Source: Methanobacteriaceae archaeon
GTDB lineage: Archaea > Methanobacteriota > Methanobacteria > Methanobacteriales > Methanobacteriaceae
Assembly: GCA_900766745.1 (NCBI GenBank)
Contig: CAAFWR010000072.1
Location: forward strand, 1-37,670
DNA: 37,670 nucleotides
Direction of reading: 5' to 3'
The position numbers and the translations under genes are program-made. The notes under the pieces were generated by a model. That model saw nothing but the letters and a program-made list of their open reading frames with translations, was not told where the DNA came from and did no database searches. Position 1 is the first letter of the stretch. Every line of letters starts with the position of its first letter. Below are positions 1-9,020 of this stretch, piece after piece.

Positions 1-105
1 ACTAGCACTATTATTAATGAAAGTACAACGAGTTAAAGTACCCTTTTCACCATTCCAGAGCACAGCACCCCCATTTTGGAAACTGAAGTTTACGAAAATA
101 AAAAA
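1..105 (-). pseudogene. Adhesin-like protein beta-helix repeat fragment, cut by window edge
   Basis: Read on the minus strand, codons from 105 down to 1 give a peptide containing GGAVLWNGEKGTLTRCTFIN followed by NSAS. This matches the style of the parallel beta-helix (polymorphic-membrane-protein-like) repeats in the large adhesin-like surface proteins of Methanobrevibacter: G-G-A-V, an N-G-x-x-G-T-L-T turn, then C-T-F-x-N-N-S-A. The frame is closed by an in-frame TGA at 106-108 and no start codon is visible between that stop and the repeat. The piece therefore looks like the 5'-truncated or frameshifted beginning of a gene that continues beyond position 1. Only about 35 codons are visible, so whether it is a pseudogene or a piece of a gene with a frameshift cannot be decided here. 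Confidence 0.45.
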
Positions 106-266
106 TCAATAAAAACATTAACTGGTTATCTAAGTGTACGTTTCTTTTAATTATATTTGAATATAATTCCAAGAAGAAAAATTAAATATTGTTATCTACG
201 ATTAAAAATCAGTTTTAATAATTTGACTATCATAAAAATCGAATACTTTAAATAAAAGCCGAATTA

Positions 267-284
267 AATATTATATTAATATAA
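267..284 (+). promoter_or_regulatory. Candidate TATA element for aIF5A
   Basis: An AT-only stretch containing TTATATTAATATAA lies about 60 bases upstream of the aIF5A start at 344. This would place a transcript start near 300 and leave a leader of about 40 bases that contains the GGAGG ribosome binding site at 331-335. The whole 106-330 region is very AT-rich, so other TATA-like strings exist and the choice is tentative. I see nothing else in 106-343. Confidence 0.3.
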
Positions 285-343
285 TCATTGGGATTGTATC
301 AAATTAAATTTAAATCTTATTTTATATTATGGAGGAAATGTTA

Positions 344-733
344 ATGTCAACAAAAGTTGTAGAGATTAAAACTTTAAAAGTCGGAAAATACATCGTTTTA
401 GGTGGAGAAGCATCTAAGATTACTAGTTTAACTACTTCATCACCTGGTAAGCATGGTGCTGCAAAAGCAAGATTAGAAGCTGTAGGTATTTTTGATAACC
501 AGAAAAGAAGTATCGTAAAACCTGTAGATACTAAAGTAGATATTCCTATTATCGATAAAAGAGTAGGTCAAGTATTATCTATCCAAGGGAACAATGCACA
601 ATTAATGGATATGGAAAGTTACGATACTTTAGATTTAGAAATCCCTGAAGACTTAAAAGATCAAATTACTGAAGGTATCGAAGTAGATTACATCGTTGCT
701 TTAGGTAATATGAAAATAATGAGAACAAAATAA
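344..733 (+). CDS. Translation initiation factor aIF5A (hypusine-containing)
   Basis: Archaeal homologue of eIF5A, which binds the ribosome and relieves stalling at difficult peptide bonds such as polyproline. The 129-residue product has the expected two-domain layout: an N-terminal SH3-like barrel with the modification loop SPGKHGAAK, and a C-terminal OB fold. Lys36 in that loop is the residue that becomes deoxyhypusine or hypusine in this family. In-frame ATG codons occur at 329, 338 and 344. The GGAGG at 331-335 sits 8 bases before 344 and would lie inside the reading frame of the earlier starts, so 344 (MSTKVVEIK) is chosen. A strong hairpin follows directly. The neighbouring agmatinase supplies the polyamine route on which the modification depends, a link that rests on family knowledge. 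Confidence 0.95.
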   Translation: MSTKVVEIKTLKVGKYIVLGGEASKITSLTTSSPGKHGAAKARLEAVGIFDNQKRSIVKPVDTKVDIPIIDKRVGQVLSIQGNNAQLMDMESYDTLDLEIPEDLKDQITEGIEVDYIVALGNMKIMRTK

Positions 734-764
734 TTATTTTTCAATAATTATTTTCACTTTTTTT
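727..764 (+). terminator. Hairpin plus T-run after aIF5A
   Basis: The arms AAAATAATTA (727-736) and TAATTATTTT (745-754) pair perfectly over 10 bp around an 8-base loop, and a run of seven T follows at 758-764. The hairpin overlaps the aIF5A stop codon and ends just before the agmatinase start. The stem is all A-T, so it may act mainly through the T-run, as archaeal terminators do. Confidence 0.45.
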
Positions 765-775
765 AGTTGACCCTT

Positions 776-1651
776 ATGCTTTTTAATACTTATGAACCAT
801 GGAAATTCGCATTTTCTAAAAGCTCACAGAGTATTGAAGATGTTGAAGAGGGAGCATGGGGAATTGTAGGTGTACCATTTGATAGTACAACTTCTTACCA
901 TGGCGGGGCTCGTTTAGGGCCATTTGTTGTTAGAGAAGCTTCTTATGGCTTCGAAATGTTTAATGTTGATTTTGATTCTAATATTAGCTCTAATTTTTAT
1001 GATTGTGGGGATTCTAATGTAATTCCTGGAAATTGTATAGAAACTTTAGACATGGTTAAGTCAAATGTTGATGAATTATTGAAAAATAATATTTCGCCGA
1101 TTCTTATTGGGGGAGAACATAGTATTACTATCGGAGCTATCGATGCTCTTAAAAATCATTATAAAGATTTAACTATTGTTCATTTGGATGCTCATAGAGA
1201 TTTGGCTAATGAGCTTATAGGCGAGAAATACTCCCACGGAACTGTTATGAGAAGAGTTCATGATATGGGAGTTAAAGAATTAATTCAGATAGGAATCAGA
1301 TCATCATCTAGCGAAGAAGATTCATTTGTAAAAAAATCAGACAATATTGTAACCTTTAAAAGTAAGGATGTAATAAATCATATTGACAATATTTTATATT
1401 ATTTATCTCAAATAGAAACACCAATTTATTTATCAATTGACATGGATGTTTTAGATCCATCTATAGCTCCAAGTGTGGGAAATCCAACTCCTCTTGGAAT
1501 AACAATTGGTGACATTCAGGATATATTGGAATGTTTATCTGTTAAAAATATTGTTGGGATGGATGTTGTTGAAACAGCCACTAATCGTTTAGGTGAAATT
1601 ACTGCTGTTGCTGCATCTAAAATCATATATGATTTCTTAACTTTAATGTAA
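776..1651 (+). CDS. speB: Agmatinase (ureohydrolase family)
   Basis: Hydrolyses agmatine to putrescine and urea, a step in making the spermidine-type polyamines that serve as donor for (deoxy)hypusine. The binuclear manganese site is complete: GGEHS with His115, HLDAHRDL with Asp138, His140 and Asp142, and SIDMDVLDP with Asp222 and Asp224. The length of 291 residues is normal for the family. An in-frame TTG at 767 would add three residues. The ATG at 776 gives MLFNTYEPWKF and is preferred, although neither start has a clear ribosome binding site. The gene follows aIF5A on the same strand, with a hairpin and T-run between them. Members of this family can act on arginine or guanidinobutyrate, so agmatine as substrate is a family-level assignment. 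Confidence 0.9.
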   Translation: MLFNTYEPWKFAFSKSSQSIEDVEEGAWGIVGVPFDSTTSYHGGARLGPFVVREASYGFEMFNVDFDSNISSNFYDCGDSNVIPGNCIETLDMVKSNVDELLKNNISPILIGGEHSITIGAIDALKNHYKDLTIVHLDAHRDLANELIGEKYSHGTVMRRVHDMGVKELIQIGIRSSSSEEDSFVKKSDNIVTFKSKDVINHIDNILYYLSQIETPIYLSIDMDVLDPSIAPSVGNPTPLGITIGDIQDILECLSVKNIVGMDVVETATNRLGEITAVAASKIIYDFLTLM

Positions 1652-1766
1652 ATGCTACTTTTTAAATTTCTAGTAGGTTATGGCCTTTTTTTATTCTAGT
1701 TTAATTATATTTAAATAGATGTTATTATAATAATATAATTTATTAAATTAACTGGAGCAATTTTTT

Positions 1767-3005
1767 ATGAATAAAAGAACTATTGAACTTTCTGGCCATA
1801 TTATTGATTCATTAGTGCTTACAAAGACTATGGGTCTTATTATGGACAAAGGAGGAGATTTTGACATATTGGAATTTGATGTTGGAAAAAGAAAATCTGA
1901 TATTAGTAGAGCTAAAATATTAGTATCTGCAGAATCTCCTGAGCAGTTAAATATAATTTTAGATGAATTATCTAGATTAGGTGCTTCCATATCTGAACTT
2001 AAAGAGGTTCAACTTGTTGCATCTACAAAAGATAAAGTTGCTCCTGAAGGATTTTATTCTACATCTAACCATACAACTCATGTTTTATATAATGGTAATT
2101 GGATTGTTGTAAATAACATTGAAATGGATTGTATAATCTGTATTGATGAAGAAAAGGAAAAAGCATTCTGTAAACCATTAGATGATGTTAAATCTGGAGA
2201 TATGATTGTTGTAGGTCGTGAAGGAATAAAAGTAACACCTCCTCAAAGGGCTAGAGGAAAACAAGAGCTATTTGAATTTATGAATAGTGAAGTGTCATCT
2301 GAAAAGCCATTAATGAATATTATTCGAGGAATAGCTAAAGAGATGAAGGAAATTAAAGCTAAAGGTGGTAAGATTGGTATTGTTGGCGGACCGGCTATTG
2401 TTCACACCGGCTCTGGAAAATACTTGTCTGCTCTTATTCGCGAAGGTTATATTGATGCTTTAATGGCTGGAAATGCATTAGCTACTCATGATATCGAAAA
2501 TAATCTTTTTGGAACATCTTTAGGTATTGAAGTAGAAACTGGAAATATTGTCTCTCATGGTCATACTCACCATATGAGAGCCATTAATAGAATTAACAAT
2601 TCAGGTTCTATTAAAAATGCTGTTGAGGATGGAACTTTGACTGGCGGAATCATGTATGAGTGTGTTAAAAATAATGTTCCTTATATTTTAGCAGGTTCAA
2701 TTCGTGATGATGGCCCTCTTCCTGATGTAATAACTAACACTCTTAAATCTCAGGAGCTAATGCGTGAACAGGCTCAGCAATTGGATATGGTTATTATGAT
2801 AGCTACTATGCTTCATTCAATTGCTATGGGAAACCTTCTACCGTCACGTGTTAAAAGTATTTGCGTCGATATCAACCCATCTACTGTTACTAAACTCTCT
2901 GATAGAGGTAGTGCTCAGGTAGTTGGTATTGTTACTGACATTGGTACATTTCTACCTTTATTATATAAGGTTTTACATGACGATGATGATTTAGATGAAA
3001 TTTAA
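1767..3005 (+). CDS. LOR/SDH-domain protein (TIGR00300), putative archaeal ornithine cyclodeaminase
   Basis: The 412-residue protein has the arrangement of the archaeal TIGR00300 family: an N-terminal ACT-like region (about 1-85), a LOR/SDH region (about 90-160), and a C-terminal nucleotide-binding part beginning near [15 protein letters not shown] (residues 203-217). Homologues in methanogens and the C-terminal part of cyanobacterial ArgZ/AgrE have been reported to convert ornithine to proline and ammonia. That activity is inferred here by family. The start ATG at 1767 has TGGAG at 1753-1757. The stop overlaps the adenine deaminase start by 11 bases, so the two genes are co-transcribed and probably translationally coupled. 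An older automatic label for this family is 'LOR/SDH bifunctional enzyme conserved domain protein'. Confidence 0.75.
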   Translation: MNKRTIELSGHIIDSLVLTKTMGLIMDKGGDFDILEFDVGKRKSDISRAKILVSAESPEQLNIILDELSRLGASISELKEVQLVASTKDKVAPEGFYSTSNHTTHVLYNGNWIVVNNIEMDCIICIDEEKEKAFCKPLDDVKSGDMIVVGREGIKVTPPQRARGKQELFEFMNSEVSSEKPLMNIIRGIAKEMKEIKAKGGKIGIVGGPAIVHTGSGKYLSALIREGYIDALMAGNALATHDIENNLFGTSLGIEVETGNIVSHGHTHHMRAINRINNSGSIKNAVEDGTLTGGIMYECVKNNVPYILAGSIRDDGPLPDVITNTLKSQELMREQAQQLDMVIMIATMLHSIAMGNLLPSRVKSICVDINPSTVTKLSDRGSAQVVGIVTDIGTFLPLLYKVLHDDDDLDEI

Positions 3006-4704
3006 AGCATATTATCTGGACGTATTGTCTAATTCGATACGTCCAGGTGAAATTTCTATTAAAAACTCTTTTTTTGATTCAGTTAGAATTCTTAGTGATG
3101 AAAATTTTACTCCTGATTTTGATGGTATTGTTTTGCCTGGTTTTATTGACGCTCATATTCATATTGAAAGCAGTATGCTTACTCCAGCCCAATTTGCCAG
3201 AATAGCTGTCCGCCATGGTACTACTTCTGTTGTAGCTGACCCTCATGAGATTGCTAATGTTTTAGGAATTGATGGTGTGGATTTTATGATTGAAAATGCA
3301 GCTATGGTTCCTTTTGATTTTTATTTTTCAGCCCCCTCCTGTGTTCCGGCCACTATTTTTGAAACTTCAGGCGCTACTTTAGACCATAATGATATTGAAA
3401 AATTATTAATGAATGATAAAATTGTTGCTTTAGCTGAGATGATGAATTTTCCAGGAGTTATTAATGACGATCCTGAAGTTCTTGCTAAATTAGATGTTGC
3501 TAAAAAATTCAATAAACCTATTGACGGTCATGCCCCATTGCTTTTAGGAAAAGATTTGGATAAATATCTCTCTAAAGCTATAAGTACAGACCACGAATGC
3601 AGCAGGTTTAGTGAAGCTATTGAGAAAAAAGATAAAGGTATGAAAATAATGGTAAGGGATGGGTCTTCTGCTAAAAATCTTGAAGCTCTTTTTGATTTTA
3701 CAGATAGGGTAAATTATTGGAAAAATCAGGATAATTTCGGATACTATCCAAATGAAGCACTTGAAAAGGTTTTGTTAGATCCTATTTTTGACTTTATAGT
3801 AAGTGACGACAAACATGTAGTAGACCTCATAAAAGGTCACTTAAATGAATCTATTAAAAAAGCTAAAGATTTGGAGCTAGATGTTTATGAGCTGATAAAA
3901 ATGGTCACAATAGCTCCTGCAATGCACTACAATATAAATTCCGGCGGAATAATTGAAGGAATGAGAGCTAACTTTATCATTGTTGACGATTTAGATAACT
4001 TGAATGTTAAAAAGACTTATGTTGGGGGAGAATTAGTTTTTGATGAGGGGGAGGTCTTATTTGATGTTCCTGAAATAGAAGCTATCAACAACTTCGATGT
4101 TGATAACAAAACCTCAGCAGATTTCGATGTCTTTTACGATGGTATGGAAGCATCTGTTAATGTCATAAAATGTTTCAATGGAGAACTTATAACTGAAAAA
4201 GTAGTCGATACCTTAAAAACAGAAAACAATATATTGCAGTCTGATTTAGATAAGGATATCATAAAAATAGCTAATGTTGAGCGATATGGGGGAAATACTG
4301 TAGCTAATGGATTTATACAGGGATTCAACTTAAAATCCGGTGCCATTGCAAGTTCAATTAGTCACGATTCTCATAATATTCTAGTTGTAGGAGTTAATAG
4401 TGACGACATGGCAAAAGCAGTCAATTTGGTTATTGAAAATAAAGGGGGAATAGCTGTTGCGGATAAAAATTACATTAAGTCATTACCTTTACCTATAGCA
4501 GGCCTAATGACAAATGAAGATATAGAAACTGTATCACAAACTATTGCTGAGTTGGAAGATGCTGTAAGGCTTTTAGGTTCTAGATTAGACTCTCCATTTA
4601 CTACACTCTCATTTATGGCATTATTGGTTATCCCTTCTTTAAAAATTTCAAATAAAGGTCTTTTTGATGGCGATTCATTCTCCTTTGTTGATTTGATTTT
4701 ATAA
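2995..4704 (+). CDS. ade: Adenine deaminase
   Basis: Amidohydrolase that deaminates adenine to hypoxanthine in purine salvage. The 569-residue length fits the family. The metal-binding strand reads [10 protein letters not shown] (His54, His56). Further family landmarks are [15 protein letters not shown], the DGHAP motif with its histidine, the TDHEC segment, and [10 protein letters not shown] containing the late catalytic aspartate. The C-terminal portion contains the family's [10 protein letters not shown] segment. The start lies inside the upstream gene (11-base overlap). The 3' end overlaps the convergent DUF447 gene by six bases, so the two stop codons face each other with no spacer. Confidence 0.92.
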   Translation: MKFKAYYLDVLSNSIRPGEISIKNSFFDSVRILSDENFTPDFDGIVLPGFIDAHIHIESSMLTPAQFARIAVRHGTTSVVADPHEIANVLGIDGVDFMIENAAMVPFDFYFSAPSCVPATIFETSGATLDHNDIEKLLMNDKIVALAEMMNFPGVINDDPEVLAKLDVAKKFNKPIDGHAPLLLGKDLDKYLSKAISTDHECSRFSEAIEKKDKGMKIMVRDGSSAKNLEALFDFTDRVNYWKNQDNFGYYPNEALEKVLLDPIFDFIVSDDKHVVDLIKGHLNESIKKAKDLELDVYELIKMVTIAPAMHYNINSGGIIEGMRANFIIVDDLDNLNVKKTYVGGELVFDEGEVLFDVPEIEAINNFDVDNKTSADFDVFYDGMEASVNVIKCFNGELITEKVVDTLKTENNILQSDLDKDIIKIANVERYGGNTVANGFIQGFNLKSGAIASSISHDSHNILVVGVNSDDMAKAVNLVIENKGGIAVADKNYIKSLPLPIAGLMTNEDIETVSQTIAELEDAVRLLGSRLDSPFTTLSFMALLVIPSLKISNKGLFDGDSFSFVDLIL

Positions 4705-5304
4705 TTCATAACCCTCATTTTTTAAATGTTCGATTATCATTCGAATCGCTTTTTTATCGTCTCTTGACCCGACTTTGGTAATCACTCTTTTCGCTTCTTT
4801 TAAACGCTTTAAATAATATTCAGGATTTTCATTAATCCTTCTTATATTATAAATTGATTCTACAAGCAAATCCATTGCTCTATTGAGGGGTTTTCCTTCT
4901 TTATTCTTGCAGATTTCAATAGCTTTAGCTTTGATAATTGATTTCTTACTTTTATCTACAGGATCTATATCTTTAACAACATCTTTTATGCTATCGACTT
5001 CACATTTAAAATAGCTAGCTGAACACTTAAGACCATTGTCTTCATTTAAATAGCTTTTAGGAACAGTTGAAAGTGTAGAGTAAGTGAATGCAAAAGGATT
5101 GTCAACAATGTTAACTGTAAATCTCTTTGTTTCTTTAATATTTCTTAATGTTTTGCTTTTATTAAAAATACGGCACATTATGGTGTCTTTATTTAAACAA
5201 ATAACTCCAATCGGTGCAGAATTTGACTTTCCACAATATTCTGTAGTTATTATTGTTTCATAGTGAACTCCTTTTTCCAATCCTATAGTTGTTAAATCTA
5301 CCAT
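4699..5304 (-). CDS. DUF447 domain-containing protein
   Basis: A 201-residue protein of the archaeal DUF447 family. The fold of that family resembles flavin-reductase-type split barrels, and its function is not established. The N-terminal half ([15 protein letters not shown] region, then [37 protein letters not shown]) carries the family signature. The C-terminal half is lysine-rich and helical. No Shine-Dalgarno sequence precedes the ATG at 5304. A TATA-like TTTATATA at about 5331-5338 lies some 27-30 bases upstream, which points to a leaderless or nearly leaderless transcript. The gene stands alone on the minus strand between ade and the SIS gene and shares its terminal bases with ade. Confidence 0.75.
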   Translation of the reverse strand: MVDLTTIGLEKGVHYETIITTEYCGKSNSAPIGVICLNKDTIMCRIFNKSKTLRNIKETKRFTVNIVDNPFAFTYSTLSTVPKSYLNEDNGLKCSASYFKCEVDSIKDVVKDIDPVDKSKKSIIKAKAIEICKNKEGKPLNRAMDLLVESIYNIRRINENPEYYLKRLKEAKRVITKVGSRDDKKAIRMIIEHLKNEGYEL

Positions 5305-5324
5305 ATAATTAAATTTTAGCTATA

Positions 5325-5340
5325 ATTATTTATATAAATA
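5325..5340 (-). promoter_or_regulatory. Candidate TATA element for the DUF447 gene
   Basis: On the minus strand, TATTTATATAAATAA sits just upstream of the DUF447 start at 5304. With the usual archaeal TATA-to-start distance of about 25 bases, transcription would begin within a few bases of the ATG. This agrees with the missing ribosome binding site. Confidence 0.35.
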
Positions 5341-5380
5341 ACTTACAAATATTATAATAATCCAAATGAGTGTGATTACT

Positions 5381-6388
5381 ATGAATTATAAAATGTATGA
5401 TGAAATGATGGAACAACCAGATGCACTTAGAAAAACATTTGCCTCTGAACTTGAAGTTATGGACATTATTTCAAAAAAGGTATCACAAGTTAATAAAGTT
5501 TATTTAATTGGTTGTGGAAGTTCAATTTCAACTTGTTATAGTATTAGAGATGCTTTAAGAATGACAACAAATATGAATATTGAAGTTTTCACAGGATATG
5601 AATTTTTCTACAACAAGAAATTAAATAAAAACGAAAACACCATAGCTATTTTCACATCTCAGTCAGGAGAAACTTCAGATACTCTTGCAGCACTTGAAAG
5701 AGCTAACGATTATGGAGTTCCAACTGTTGCAATTTCAAATGAAAAAGATAGCTCAATGATAAAAAAAGCCACTTATCCTGTTGTAACAAAAGGAGATAAA
5801 GAAACAGCTATTCTAGGAACTAAAACATATATCACACAATTAGCTTGTCTTTATCAGATTCTATTCTCTGCTTCTGATTATGAGAAAAAAGAAGAATTGC
5901 TTTCTCAGCTAAAAGAAATTCCAGAGATAATCGAGAAATTATTGAAAGATACAGAAGAAGAAAATAAAAAATTAGCTGAAGAATACAAAGACGAGGATAT
6001 TTTCTACTGTCTTGGAAGTGGACCAAACTTTGGCCTTGCTTATAAATTGGCCATGACCATGCTTATGGAAGGAGCAGTAAAACATGCATGTCCGGTTTAC
6101 GCTGCAGAATTCAGGCACGGTTTAATTGAAAGGGTAGAAAAGGATGTTCCGGTTATATTCCTGGATTCCGGTTTTGAATCTGATGAAATAACTGAGAAGG
6201 CTATTGAGTTTTCAAAGGAATTAGAATTAAAAATCATTCTATACAAATTAAAAGATTTAGCTGACGTGGATAAATTATTATCTCCATTTATTTTTGTTAT
6301 ACCTTTAGAATGGTTTATTTATTATTTAGCTCATTTCAATGGAGAAGATCCTGGAGCTACTCGTCATATTCCAAAAGTAAGATATTAA
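5381..6388 (+). CDS. SIS-domain sugar isomerase / deglycase-like protein
   Basis: Two SIS domains related to the isomerase half of GlmS and to FrlB/AgaS, without the glutaminase domain. The 335-residue protein has the phosphosugar-binding motifs GCGSS (44-48) and [11 protein letters not shown] (91-101) in the first domain. The second domain has [21 protein letters not shown] and then [13 protein letters not shown], whose Glu/His pattern matches the catalytic region of the family. The substrate is a phosphorylated keto or amino sugar, but which one cannot be told from sequence. An ATG at 5366 would add five residues. GTGATT at 5372-5377 is placed as a ribosome binding site for the ATG at 5381 and would be coding from the earlier start, so 5381 is chosen. 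A LiaF-like membrane gene follows 36 bases later on the same strand. Confidence 0.75.
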   Translation: MNYKMYDEMMEQPDALRKTFASELEVMDIISKKVSQVNKVYLIGCGSSISTCYSIRDALRMTTNMNIEVFTGYEFFYNKKLNKNENTIAIFTSQSGETSDTLAALERANDYGVPTVAISNEKDSSMIKKATYPVVTKGDKETAILGTKTYITQLACLYQILFSASDYEKKEELLSQLKEIPEIIEKLLKDTEEENKKLAEEYKDEDIFYCLGSGPNFGLAYKLAMTMLMEGAVKHACPVYAAEFRHGLIERVEKDVPVIFLDSGFESDEITEKAIEFSKELELKIILYKLKDLADVDKLLSPFIFVIPLEWFIYYLAHFNGEDPGATRHIPKVRY

Positions 6389-6424
6389 TTATTATCTTAT
6401 TTCCTATTTTTTTAGGTGAAAATC

Positions 6425-7078
6425 ATGAAAAATCTTACAGATGTACTTTGGGGAATTGTTTTTATTGCAATAGCGGTTATATTTGCACTTTATTTTTTAG
6501 ATATCTGGACTTTCCCACTTTTTGAGGGTTGGTGGACATTATTTATTATAGTTCCATCTCTAATAGCGCTGACAAAAAAAGAAGGTCGTGCGGGAGGTCT
6601 ATTTGGTCTTATATTGGGAGTGCTGCTTTTATTATCTTCAAATGACATAATAGATTTTAGCAGCATTTGGAAAATAGTAATTGTTGTTATTTTGCTAGCT
6701 ATCGGTTTAAAGCTTATTTTCAGTAGAGGAAATATGCCCGAACTTGCTGAAGACAATAAAGAGGTAACTGCAATATTTTCTGAAAACAATGTTTATTATA
6801 ATGAGAATCAGGAATTTAAGGACTGCAGTTCTAAAGCTATTTTCGGCGGTGTAGATCTTGATTTAAGAGATGCTAAAATCAGTTCAGATGGAAAGATTAA
6901 TGTTATCTCAATATTTGGAGGCACTGATATACATGTCCCTCGTAATGTCAATTTAGAAATCGATTCAACAGGCATATTTGGAGGTGTTAAAAATTATACT
7001 TCCAACAATAAATCAGATAATGAATTTACAATTTACATTAATGCAATAGCTATTTTTGGTGGAGTAGATATTAAATAA
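6425..7078 (+). CDS. LiaF-like membrane protein with IFGG repeats
   Basis: A 217-residue protein with about four hydrophobic segments in the first 100 residues (roughly 5-25, 36-50, 57-70 and 83-98), then a soluble C-terminal part. That part contains four copies of an IFGG turn (about residues 139, 163, 184 and 210: IFGGVDLDL, IFGGTDIHV, IFGGVKNYT, IFGGVDIK). This is the layout of LiaF/DUF5668-type proteins, whose C-terminal domain is a small beta-solenoid. In Firmicutes, LiaF restrains a cell-envelope stress sensor. No LiaRS-like two-component genes are nearby, so that role cannot be transferred. A GTG at 6416 is in frame, but AGGTGA at 6414-6419 is the ribosome binding site for the ATG at 6425. 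Confidence 0.75.
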   Translation: MKNLTDVLWGIVFIAIAVIFALYFLDIWTFPLFEGWWTLFIIVPSLIALTKKEGRAGGLFGLILGVLLLLSSNDIIDFSSIWKIVIVVILLAIGLKLIFSRGNMPELAEDNKEVTAIFSENNVYYNENQEFKDCSSKAIFGGVDLDLRDAKISSDGKINVISIFGGTDIHVPRNVNLEIDSTGIFGGVKNYTSNNKSDNEFTIYINAIAIFGGVDIK

Positions 7079-7329
7079 AACTCCGCTTTTAAAGAGTATT
7101 TTTCCATCTTATTTTCATTCTCTTTTTTTCTGATTTTTATAATTGCTGTTTTAGAAGAAAATCGATTTTTTAAAACTTATTTTATATTCCTAAATAGTTA
7201 CACATTTAATTAACTGGAATCTAATTTTCAGAAATATTTAGACGATATTTTAAAATGAGACAATAATTGGTTTGTGGGATTATTGGAAATCTATAAAATA
7301 AAAAAAAGAATGTAGTAATAAGAGTTAAC

Positions 7330-7953
7330 TTATTCTACAGTAACGGTGTGTTTTTCAACTTCAACTTTAGGAACTGTGATGATGGTTATTCCATTGTCAT
7401 ATACAGCAGTAATTTCTTTCATTTTAATTTCGTTAGCAAAGCTAATGGTTTTAACACAAGTTCCTTGTTTTATTTCTTCAAGTAATACTTCTGCATCATC
7501 ACCAGTTTCGATTTCATCAATAAATTTAGGGAATACAACTTTAATGCTTATTTCGTAGCTTCCAGCTTCAATATTTACATCTTCTTTGCTTACTCCACAG
7601 GTTGCTACTTTAATATAGTAATTTTTACTATCTTCAATAAGATCAATATCTAAACTTTCAATAACTGATTTTCTGTAGTCGTTTACTTTGTCATTTATCC
7701 TTTTTTGTGCAGATCTTACATTTACGAAAAATTCATCTACGCCTTTGGATAAATCACTTGCTACTTTATCGGCAATATTTTGTCCTTTTCCAATAGTAGA
7801 ATTGATTCTATCTTTATTTGCATCAATTTTTTCATCAAATTTTTGTTTTCCATTATCAATAGCTTCATTTACCTTAGCTTGACTTTCATCGATTTTCTTG
7901 TTGATTTTTTCTTCAGTTTTTGAGTTTACTTCAATTGTATCTTCTTCGCTCAT
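7330..7953 (-). CDS. Hsp20/alpha-crystallin-like protein with 11-residue repeat N-terminus
   Basis: The last half of this 207-residue protein (about 102-207) reads as an Hsp20-type beta-sandwich: DSKNYYIKVATCGVSKEDVNIE, then a strand-rich section, VYDNGITIITVPK, and a final VTV that resembles the I-x-I tail motif. The first half is unusual. Residues 16-70 are five tandem 11-residue units of the form K-I-N-K-K-I-D-E-S-Q-A, with hydrophobics at positions 2 and 6 and charge elsewhere. This predicts an amphipathic helix or right-handed coiled coil. There is no signal peptide or membrane segment. A small heat-shock-type chaperone is the likely class, but the sequence is divergent and the role is inferred. 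AGGAGTTGA precedes the ATG at 7953. The 251 bases between its end and the LiaF-like gene hold nothing I can support. Confidence 0.6.
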   Translation of the reverse strand: MSEEDTIEVNSKTEEKINKKIDESQAKVNEAIDNGKQKFDEKIDANKDRINSTIGKGQNIADKVASDLSKGVDEFFVNVRSAQKRINDKVNDYRKSVIESLDIDLIEDSKNYYIKVATCGVSKEDVNIEAGSYEISIKVVFPKFIDEIETGDDAEVLLEEIKQGTCVKTISFANEIKMKEITAVYDNGITIITVPKVEVEKHTVTVE

Positions 7954-8009
7954 ATTTTCAACTCCTATATTTAATCTAATATTGATTGTGCTATTTTTAT
8001 ATATAAATC

Positions 8010-9014
8010 TTATGTTTGTTCACGGCTTATTTTCTGGATTTTATCAATGGTTTCATTAATTTTGTCTAATCCTTCCCCTTCCATAGCTGAGATTAATATG
8101 CTGTCTTCAAACGCATCGATATATTGCTGAGTATATTCATCTCCATCAATTAAGTCCATTTTATTAAATAAAGCTATTATCGGTATTTCGTTAAATACCT
8201 TCTCGATTTGCACAAATAGGTTGAACTGACTTTCAAGGGTAAATCCGCAGGTTTCAGATGCGTCGAATATGAATAAAATTGCATCAGCCAAATGCTCAAG
8301 TGCAATTAAAGCATTCAATTCTATATCATTCATTTCAAGAACAGGTCTATCTAAAAGTCCAGGTGTATCAATAATTTGTATTTCCTGCCAGCGTCTTTCT
8401 GTATGGCCTATCTGGATACCTTTTGTCGTAAATGGATAATTAGCTACCTGTGGATCGGCTCCTGTAATTTGGCGAAGAAGTGTTGATTTACCTACATTTG
8501 GAAAACCTGCAATTACGATGGTTATTGCATCAAAATCAACAGTTGGCATGTTTCTTAAACTTTGTTTTGCAAAATCCAAAAAGTCAAGATCCTTTTTAAT
8601 CTTATTTACAACAGATGCGATTCTTCCATAGGCCTGTTTTTGAAACATTGAAGCTTTATCAGATGGGTTATTGCGAATCTTACCGCCGTATTCCTTTTCC
8701 AATTGGGTTAGTATACCAAATGCCCAGTTAAGCCCTCCAAGAGCTTGTTTCAAATCATCTACACCGACAGTAATGTCAATATAGTCTTGATAGAATTCAG
8801 GTAACTCTTCAATAATAGGGACGCTGTCAATAATTGATTTAAGCTTATCTTTAATTACCTGACATGCAGTAACAACTCTTGCTTCTTCAATTCTTTTACC
8901 TTTGAGATGTTTTGGAATTTTCTTCTGGGATCTCATCAAATCCGCATTTTTCTTTCCTCTTCTAAATCCTTTATCCAATAGCTCATCTGGTGTTGGTATA
9001 GTTGGAATCATCAT
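8010..9014 (-). CDS. NOG1-family GTPase
   Basis: Archaeal homologue of NOG1, an Obg-related GTPase needed for large ribosomal subunit maturation in eukaryotes. The N-terminal 160 residues form the helical NOG1 domain ([20 protein letters not shown] opening). The G domain follows, with G1 GFPNVGKST (170-178), G3 DTPGL (216-220) and G4 NKMD (284-287), and a G5-like SAMEGEG near 315. The length of 334 residues fits archaeal members, which lack the long eukaryotic C-terminus. Two ATG codons in tandem (9014 and 9011) are possible starts. The GGTGA site overlaps the stop codon of the upstream AMMECR1 gene, so the genes form an operon and are likely coupled. Confidence 0.9.
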   Translation of the reverse strand: MMIPTIPTPDELLDKGFRRGKKNADLMRSQKKIPKHLKGKRIEEARVVTACQVIKDKLKSIIDSVPIIEELPEFYQDYIDITVGVDDLKQALGGLNWAFGILTQLEKEYGGKIRNNPSDKASMFQKQAYGRIASVVNKIKKDLDFLDFAKQSLRNMPTVDFDAITIVIAGFPNVGKSTLLRQITGADPQVANYPFTTKGIQIGHTERRWQEIQIIDTPGLLDRPVLEMNDIELNALIALEHLADAILFIFDASETCGFTLESQFNLFVQIEKVFNEIPIIALFNKMDLIDGDEYTQQYIDAFEDSILISAMEGEGLDKINETIDKIQKISREQT

Positions 9015-9020
9015 TTCTAA

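Noticed and set aside
2..112. Plus-strand open frame at the left edge
   Set aside because: The opposite strand gives a recognisable adhesin-type repeat; the plus frame has no recognisable pattern.
6490..6789. Long antisense frame opposite the LiaF-like gene
   Set aside because: It is a shadow of the membrane-domain coding sequence, with no ribosome binding site or promoter.
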